24,871 nt of DNA from positions 1-24,871 of the forward strand of contig CAVFZY010000017.1 in NCBI GenBank assembly GCA_963627135.1. The letters are read 5' to 3'. This document shows positions 20,876 to 24,871 of this stretch, piece by piece (within the stretch, counting starts at the first letter, position 1; each line of letters opens with the position of its first letter). The notes below the pieces were generated by a model, which was given only the letters and a program-made list of their open reading frames with translations, made no database searches and was not told where the DNA came from. The DNA is from CAG-103 sp963627135. GTDB lineage: Bacteria > Bacillota > Clostridia > Oscillospirales > Oscillospiraceae. A program made the position numbers and the translations under genes.

Positions 20876-22486
20876 TTACCAGCCCATGCTGTCGTCAAAG
20901 TCGAGCAGCGACGGATCGACCGGCTCCTCGTGCATGACGTTGATCATGTATTCGTTGACGGTGCGGCGCGCCTCGGCCGGCGAGACGATGCGGTGATCCA
21001 TCAGCGAGTGCGGCATCCACACCGTGTGGAAGCGCTCGTCGTGCTTGCGGATCTCCTCCTCGATCAGGCCCTGCGCACCGGCCATGCCCTTGCAGCCGAT
21101 GTCGTCGTACATGAGGATCATGTCGCAGTTGAACTTCTCCGCCGTCTCCCACATCTGCATCAGGTGGCGGTTGCCGCCGACGGTGTGCGTGCGCATCGGG
21201 GTGCGGGCGTGCCAGTCGGCCACGTCGCTCATCATGATGTCGCGGTCCTCGGTGTCGACGATGTTGTGGCCGGTGAGCGAGTCCATGTTGATCAGGCACA
21301 GGATGCCCCAGCAGTTATACAGCCACTGCACGCCGTGCGCGTAGTACGTCGAGCCGCAGCTCCAGGCGATGGCGCGGTGGCGCGTGAGCGGGAAGGTGTT
21401 GATGTTCTTGCGCACGCATTTATCAAAGATGCGCATGAGCTTGTGCGAGGCCTTGAGGAAGTACTCGTTGCCGCCCTGCTGGTAGAAGTAGATGCGGAAC
21501 AGTCCCTGACACACGGGGTTGAGCGCGCCGTTGTTCGTCTTGGCATAGACGTCCCAGCGCTCGGTCTCCTCGCGGTTGAACTGGTTGGTGTTTTCAATGT
21601 GCTGGATGAACGTGTCCCAGTTGAACGGCTGGTGGAACTGCTCCTCGAGGAAGTGGATGGCGTCGTACACCTCGTGCACACCGAGCTCCTTGCAGGTCGG
21701 GTCGTCATACATGAGCGGCGTCGTGAACGGGTGCACAGCCTTCTTGCCGTCGTTCGAGAGCGCGCGGTACATGGCGACGTTGTCCATCATGTTCGCGTCG
21801 CAGGGATTGTTCGTCGTGAGCCAGCAGTTGCCGATATCGGGGTATTCGCCCTCGACGGCGACGCCGGTCTCCACGAGCGGCAGCGTGCACATGTCGCCCG
21901 GGATGCCGCAGCTGACGGCCTGATCGACGTAGTACGAGCCGAGGTTTTTGTTCAAAATCGGCACCATAAACGCCGCATGCTGCTGGATGTTGATGCCGTA
22001 GTAGCCGGGGAAGCCGTAGATGATGTGCTTCGGCAGCGTGTAGTCAAAGGCGATCGTGCGCTCGGTCCACTTGTTCTCGCCGAAGCGGCGGTCGGCGCGG
22101 ATCTCACGCCAGAGCGTCGTGATGGAGTCGGACACCATGCAGTCGATGGCCGTCAGGTCGGCGCGCAGAACCATGCCGCGGTCGCCCTCGATCCATTTGT
22201 CGACCATCATCGGCGTGGCCAGATACGCGCTCAGCCAGCGATACTTCCAGAATGCGCGGATCATGCGCACCGGGTCGCGGCCGATGAGCCCGGCCATCTT
22301 GCCCCAGGTCTGCAGCCAGCGGGCGAAGGCATAGGCCGTGTCCTTCACGCCGCGCCACTCGCGGTGGAAGTAGAAGTTCGTGCCCTCGATGTACAGGTCG
22401 CCGAGATAATGACACGCGTTGTCACCCCGCAGGAAGTGGCCGAGCGTGCCGTATTCTTCTTTGAGCGTGCGTTTGCGTTTCCACAT
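20876..22486 (-). CDS. 2-hydroxyacyl-CoA dehydratase family, large (HgdA/BcrB-like) subunit
   Basis: 536 residues, well above the usual 400-480 for this family. The C-terminal part (450-520) follows the family pattern: a strand CDMILMYDDIGCKGM, corresponding to the cluster-ligand segment SCKLM of HgdA-type subunits with Cys465, then a helix, then an R/E-rich end (SPAEARRTVNEYM). Other Cys that could bind the [4Fe-4S] cluster are 193, 200, 229 and 377. The N-terminal 100 residues are Trp/Arg-rich and unlike typical members. GGGAGGGG lies 7 bases before the ATG. It starts 15 bases after the small subunit stop. Family enzymes use a low-potential electron to remove water from 2-hydroxyacyl-CoAs or to reduce benzoyl-CoA; the substrate here is unknown. 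Family assignment is by pattern, not by search. Confidence 0.75.
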   Translation of the reverse strand: MWKRKRTLKEEYGTLGHFLRGDNACHYLGDLYIEGTNFYFHREWRGVKDTAYAFARWLQTWGKMAGLIGRDPVRMIRAFWKYRWLSAYLATPMMVDKWIEGDRGMVLRADLTAIDCMVSDSITTLWREIRADRRFGENKWTERTIAFDYTLPKHIIYGFPGYYGINIQQHAAFMVPILNKNLGSYYVDQAVSCGIPGDMCTLPLVETGVAVEGEYPDIGNCWLTTNNPCDANMMDNVAMYRALSNDGKKAVHPFTTPLMYDDPTCKELGVHEVYDAIHFLEEQFHQPFNWDTFIQHIENTNQFNREETERWDVYAKTNNGALNPVCQGLFRIYFYQQGGNEYFLKASHKLMRIFDKCVRKNINTFPLTRHRAIAWSCGSTYYAHGVQWLYNCWGILCLINMDSLTGHNIVDTEDRDIMMSDVADWHARTPMRTHTVGGNRHLMQMWETAEKFNCDMILMYDDIGCKGMAGAQGLIEEEIRKHDERFHTVWMPHSLMDHRIVSPAEARRTVNEYMINVMHEEPVDPSLLDFDDSMGW

Positions 22487-22501
22487 AGTTGAGCCCCTCC
22501 C

Positions 22502-23701
22502 TTACTGCTGCGCCTGGATCTTTTTGATCTCCAGCGACTCGATGAACGCCTGGAACCGGGTGCGCAGCTGGCCGGAGGCGGCGCTCGTGTAATCCTTCTC
22601 AATCTGGCACACGGGGATGCTGCGCGGCAGCTCATAGCCCTCGTAGAACCACATGCCGTCCTGCGCGCGCTCGTAGCCCCAGTATTCGCAGAACTTCATG
22701 TTCTCGACGATGATGCCGTCGGCGCGGTATTTCTCCGCGAGATCGAAGATGTATTTCTTGCGCGCGATGATGTTCTCGGGGCCCATGGCGCGCGGGCACT
22801 GGTTGTTCCACATATAGTAGTCGGCGATGGACTGCAAAACGTCCTTGCCCTCCTCGAGCGGGATCTCCTCGCGGCCGGGCATCGAGCCGAAGCAGTAACG
22901 GTCGGCCACAACCATGCCGCCGGCCATCTCGAGCATTTTTGTGAACTCGGGGTCGTCGATCTCGCTGCCGACGATGAGGATGCGCGCACGGTACCACGGC
23001 TTCGGGTCGGGACGGCGCTCGCGCAGCTCCTGCAGCGTCTCGCGCAGGTACGGCAGGATAAGGTCCTTCGGGCACGTGAGCGTGCACATCTGGATGACGT
23101 GAAATTCATACCCCGTGATGACCGGGTTGTCCGCCATGCGCATTTCGTTCATCTCCGTGATGATGCGGCACACCTCGTTGAACTGCTCGACGGCTCGGCG
23201 CAGCTTTTTCTCCGAAAAGTCCACGCCGTAGACCTTTTCGAGCGGCTGGATGATCTTCTGCTCGATCTGGCGGCGGTAGTAGCCCGCGTGCCACTCGGTC
23301 TTGCGCAGCGGCATGTCGAGATACGTGCAGAAAAACTTGTCGTTCGGGATCAGCTCGCAGTATTCAAAATACTGCTCCATGCGGTTCATCGTCGTGCAGC
23401 ACTCCTGCCCGATGAGCGCAGCGAGGAAGTTGTAGCCGCCCTCAAACGCGCGCTCGAGGATGCTCTTGGAGTACGGGCACGAGCGGTTGGTCATGTAGTA
23501 GGTGGCCATGTCGGGGTTCGTGCAGTTCGGCGCGCGCAGACGCACGCCAAAGCAGTTGTCCGTGTCCAGCAAAACCTCCGGTATGTACGAACAGTTCCAA
23601 GCCAGCGCCAGCCGCCCATCCTTGCAGGCGTCCTGAACCAGGTCGTTGTTTGCCTGCTGCAGCAGGTTCTCAAAATAGATCAGATGCTTCAGGTCTCTCA
23701 T
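22502..23701 (-). CDS. 2-hydroxyacyl-CoA dehydratase family, small (HgdB/BcrC-like) subunit
   Basis: 399 residues, a normal length for the family. Conserved Cys positions fit a [4Fe-4S]-binding subunit: Cys37 (NCSYIPEVLL), Cys75 (RSCPYSKSIL), Cys101 or 102 (ECCTTMNRMEQYFEY) and Cys338 (KFCEYWGYER). The last 60 residues show the family ending (RADGIIVENMKFC, then RTRFQAFIESLE). The start ATG at 23699-23701 has GGAGGG 9 bases upstream; an ATG just before it leads to an immediate stop and the longer in-frame reading has no such site. It is the first gene of the operon and has a consensus promoter. No activator ATPase (HgdC/FldI type) or CoA-transferase gene lies in the window. Confidence 0.85.
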   Translation of the reverse strand: MRDLKHLIYFENLLQQANNDLVQDACKDGRLALAWNCSYIPEVLLDTDNCFGVRLRAPNCTNPDMATYYMTNRSCPYSKSILERAFEGGYNFLAALIGQECCTTMNRMEQYFEYCELIPNDKFFCTYLDMPLRKTEWHAGYYRRQIEQKIIQPLEKVYGVDFSEKKLRRAVEQFNEVCRIITEMNEMRMADNPVITGYEFHVIQMCTLTCPKDLILPYLRETLQELRERRPDPKPWYRARILIVGSEIDDPEFTKMLEMAGGMVVADRYCFGSMPGREEIPLEEGKDVLQSIADYYMWNNQCPRAMGPENIIARKKYIFDLAEKYRADGIIVENMKFCEYWGYERAQDGMWFYEGYELPRSIPVCQIEKDYTSAASGQLRTRFQAFIESLEIKKIQAQQ

Positions 23702-23789
23702 TCGCGCATTCCCTCCTTCGATGCACAGATTCCGCGCGGTCGATGAAAATTCGACATTTTGCACAAGTGCGGAACGTTAACGCGCATTT

Positions 23790-23818
23790 ATTATATAACT
23801 TTGTCCGAATCATGTCAA
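23790..23818 (-). promoter_or_regulatory. Consensus promoter of the dehydratase operon
   Basis: Minus strand: -35 TTGACA (23813-23818), exactly 17 bases, -10 TATAAT (23790-23795), a perfect sigma-A consensus. The leader to the start codon is about 80 bases. Such a strong promoter usually needs a repressor; inverted half-sites TGTCCG (23802-23807) and CGGACA (23842-23847) lie around its upstream part. Confidence 0.85.
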
Positions 23819-23847
23819 TATGTGTAACAAATGATTATTAACGGACA

Positions 23848-24012
23848 TTTTGCTTTTTTCTGCCCGAAAAGCGGCAAAGCGACAGGAAGTGCTTTCCAAA
23901 AGATAAACAAAATGATAAAGGAAACCTGTATATGCAAAAAATTGCCAGAAAAAAGGGCGTCTCACTAAGCGATTTTATACCACAGGAAAATATCGGCATA
24001 GTTTGGAGAAAT
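23848..24012. other. Intergenic A+T-rich stretch, no gene assigned
   Basis: Part of a 415-base gap between the divergent dehydratase operon and marR-type gene. A 52-codon plus frame starting at 23932 has a modest AAAGGA but crosses the terminator at 24013-24032 and the next promoter, so it is probably not a gene. A short untranslated RNA ending at that terminator is possible. Confidence 0.4.
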
Positions 24013-24032
24013 CCGGCTATGCCGGTTTTTTT
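24013..24032 (+). terminator. Intrinsic terminator without an obvious gene
   Basis: CCGGC-TAT-GCCGG followed by seven T on the plus strand. No plus-strand gene is recognised upstream until the other side of the dehydratase promoter, so it may end a short RNA or insulate the marR promoter. Confidence 0.7.
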
Positions 24033-24046
24033 ATGTGCAAAATCTC

Positions 24047-24074
24047 TTGACATTCGCGGGCAAAGTATTATGAT
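24047..24074 (+). promoter_or_regulatory. Promoter of the MarR-family gene
   Basis: -35 TTGACA (24047-24052), 16-base spacer, -10 TATGAT (24069-24074), 42 bases upstream of the start codon. Confidence 0.7.
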
Positions 24075-24091
24075 ATTCTATGAAATATAGA

Positions 24092-24105
24092 AAACTAATT
24101 AGTTT
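24092..24105. promoter_or_regulatory. MarR operator 1
   Basis: AAACTAATTAGTTT, a perfect 14-base palindrome between the -10 and the start codon. Its core CTAATTAG recurs in front of the MATE gene. Confidence 0.65.
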
Positions 24106-24116
24106 GGAGTTCCACT

Positions 24117-24539
24117 ATGGTCAAAGACGAACACGCCTCAAGATATATCGGAATTCTTGCAAACCGTTTGCGTAGAGAAATCGACGCGTTATCTTTCCGG
24201 GGACAGTACAGTGGGACCGAAGGGAAGGCGCTGCACTTTATTCTCGCTCATGAGGACAGCGAATTATTCCAAAAGGATCTGGAGGATGAATTCGGTTTGC
24301 GCCCACCGTCCGCCAGTGCCCTTGTGAAAAAGCTGGAGCAGGACGAACTGATTCTCCGTGTTCCGGTATCCTATGATGGGCGTCTGAAGCAAATTGTTCC
24401 CACCGAAAAGGCGCGGCAGAACCGCGAAAAGGTTTTGCACGATGTGCAGGATCTGGAGGATCGGCTGCTGCGGGATATTCCGGAACAAGATCAGGCACGA
24501 TGGATGGAAATCACAAAGAAGATGATTGAAAACCTTTAG
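24117..24539 (+). CDS. MarR-family repressor
   Basis: 140 residues with the MarR winged helix: GKALHFILAHEDSELFQKDL, recognition helix RPPSASALVKKLEQDELI (about 62-79), and wing VSYDGRLKQIVPT (83-95). Flanking N- and C-terminal helices would form the dimer. TTGGAG lies 9 bases before the ATG. A palindrome containing CTAATTAG lies in its leader and again before the next gene, so it probably represses itself and the MATE pump, as MepR does with MepA in Staphylococcus aureus (established for that pair, inferred here). The ligand is likely a toxic amphiphile. This gene and the next are richer in A+T than the core of the window. Confidence 0.93.
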   Translation: MVKDEHASRYIGILANRLRREIDALSFRGQYSGTEGKALHFILAHEDSELFQKDLEDEFGLRPPSASALVKKLEQDELILRVPVSYDGRLKQIVPTEKARQNREKVLHDVQDLEDRLLRDIPEQDQARWMEITKKMIENL

Positions 24540-24557
24540 CTGTATGCGGAAGGTTTT
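24529..24557 (+). terminator. Weak hairpin after the MarR gene
   Basis: AAAACCTT (24529-24536) and AAGGTTTT (24550-24557) with a 13-base loop, ending in five T. Its arm overlaps the last codons of the MarR gene. It may reduce read-through into the MATE gene, which has its own -10. Confidence 0.4.
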
Positions 24558-24566
24558 TAATTCGGC

Positions 24567-24589
24567 TATAATGTTAGATTTCTAATTAG
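24567..24589 (+). promoter_or_regulatory. MATE gene promoter and MarR operator 2
   Basis: -10 TATAAT (24567-24572) followed 9 bases later by CTAATTAG (24582-24589), the same core as in the marR leader. GTTAGAT lies between them. A repressor bound here would cover the transcription start. Confidence 0.6.
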
Positions 24590-24610
24590 TTGTAATAATC
24601 GGAGGGGAAT

Positions 24611-24871
24611 ATGGAAACGCTTGAACAAAAATATGAACATGAAAAAATCGGGAAACTGCTATTGATGTTTTCCGTTCCCAGTGTAATTTCGCTCGTTTTG
24701 AATGCTCTCTATAACATGGTGGATCAGATATTCATCGGAAACGGTGTCGGCTATCTCGGAAACGGCGCGACAAATGTTATCTTTCCGCTGACGCAGTTAG
24801 CCATCGCCATCGGCTTGCTGATTGGTGACGGCACAGCCAGTTATATGAACCTGAAGCTCGGTGAGGGCAAG
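24611..24871 (+). CDS. MATE-family multidrug efflux protein (N-terminal part)
   Basis: The first 87 codons of a membrane exporter that runs out of the window. It opens with a charged tail, KYEHEKIGKLLLMFSVPS, then helix 1 (VISLVLNALYNMVDQIFIGN) with the conserved N-x-x-D-x-x-(F/I)-I-G signature of MATE pumps, and helix 2 (VIFPLTQLAIAIGLLIGDG). CGGAGGGG lies 6 bases before the ATG. These pumps expel cationic drugs using a sodium or proton gradient. The MarR gene is 71 bases upstream, and the shared operator core supports joint regulation. Confidence 0.93.
   Translation, partial: METLEQKYEHEKIGKLLLMFSVPSVISLVLNALYNMVDQIFIGNGVGYLGNGATNVIFPLTQLAIAIGLLIGDGTASYMNLKLGEGK

Noticed and set aside
20696..22492. 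598-codon open frame on the plus strand
   Set aside because: Antisense shadow of the dehydratase large subunit and the two small genes; no motif, no ribosome binding site, same biased composition.
23848..23945. Possible riboswitch-like sequence (AAAGCGGCAAAGCGACAGG) before the MarR gene
   Set aside because: It loosely recalls cyclic-di-GMP or related aptamers, but the conserved stems and tetraloop could not be folded, and it lies on the wrong side of a terminator for controlling the MarR gene.
23932..24090. 52-codon plus-strand frame beginning MQKIARKKGVSL with a modest ribosome binding site
   Set aside because: It passes through an intrinsic terminator and the next promoter, so a transcript carrying the full frame is unlikely; no family resemblance.

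Overview
The window looks like chromosome from a GC-rich gut Clostridium-class Firmicute, most likely Oscillospiraceae-like. That placement is inference from the gene families (2-hydroxyacyl-CoA dehydratase, baiCD/2-enoate-reductase-like flavoprotein, EFR1-type ferredoxin-flavodoxin, strong AGGAGG ribosome binding sites) and from the very high G+C third codon positions in the core. The two ends (about 1-3100 and 23700-24871) are visibly richer in A+T than the core. No rRNA, tRNA or CRISPR array is visible.

Layout. 1-2510, minus strand: an OmpR-type response regulator and its histidine kinase, then a small membrane-protein gene broken by a stop codon, then the first codons of an ABC transporter ATPase that runs out of the window. 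2511-3110: mostly non-coding, with a truncated low-molecular-weight tyrosine phosphatase 5' end and a strong hairpin. 3176-7340: an enone/aldehyde-handling module. An old-yellow-enzyme-type flavoprotein and an iron alcohol dehydrogenase form one operon. A divergent XRE repressor and a VOC (glyoxalase-fold) protein form the other. They share a compact divergent promoter carrying three similar palindromic boxes about 30 bp apart.

7362-17553: the most unusual part, a cell-envelope export island. It holds two MMPL/RND-family transporters, a TetR regulator in a 4-bp-overlapping pair with a response regulator whose phosphorylated Asp is replaced by Glu, and a 517-residue membrane-anchored coiled-coil protein. 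That protein is a free-standing copy of the domain fused to the C-terminus of the first transporter. The second transporter lacks this domain and instead has about five tandem copies of a roughly 80-residue module that is present once in the first. The 517-residue gene is preceded by five in-phase 11-bp direct repeats, a typical OmpR-family operator arrangement.

17669-19821: a nitroreductase, a ferredoxin-flavodoxin (EFR1) protein and a divergent TetR regulator that shares an almost perfectly symmetrical bidirectional promoter with it. 19849-20326: an internally deleted, degenerate IS3-family insertion sequence. 20403-23701, minus strand: a tight four-gene operon with both subunits of a 2-hydroxyacyl-CoA dehydratase-family enzyme plus two unusual small partners, a 57-residue membrane peptide and an 88-residue zinc-ribbon protein, driven by a consensus promoter. 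24117-end: a MarR repressor and the start of a MATE efflux pump, each with a CTAATTAG palindrome between promoter and start codon.

All assignments come from reading translated sequence by eye; no database search was made. The best candidates for an undescribed system are the RND/coiled-coil/pseudo-response-regulator island and the dehydratase operon with its small accessory proteins.
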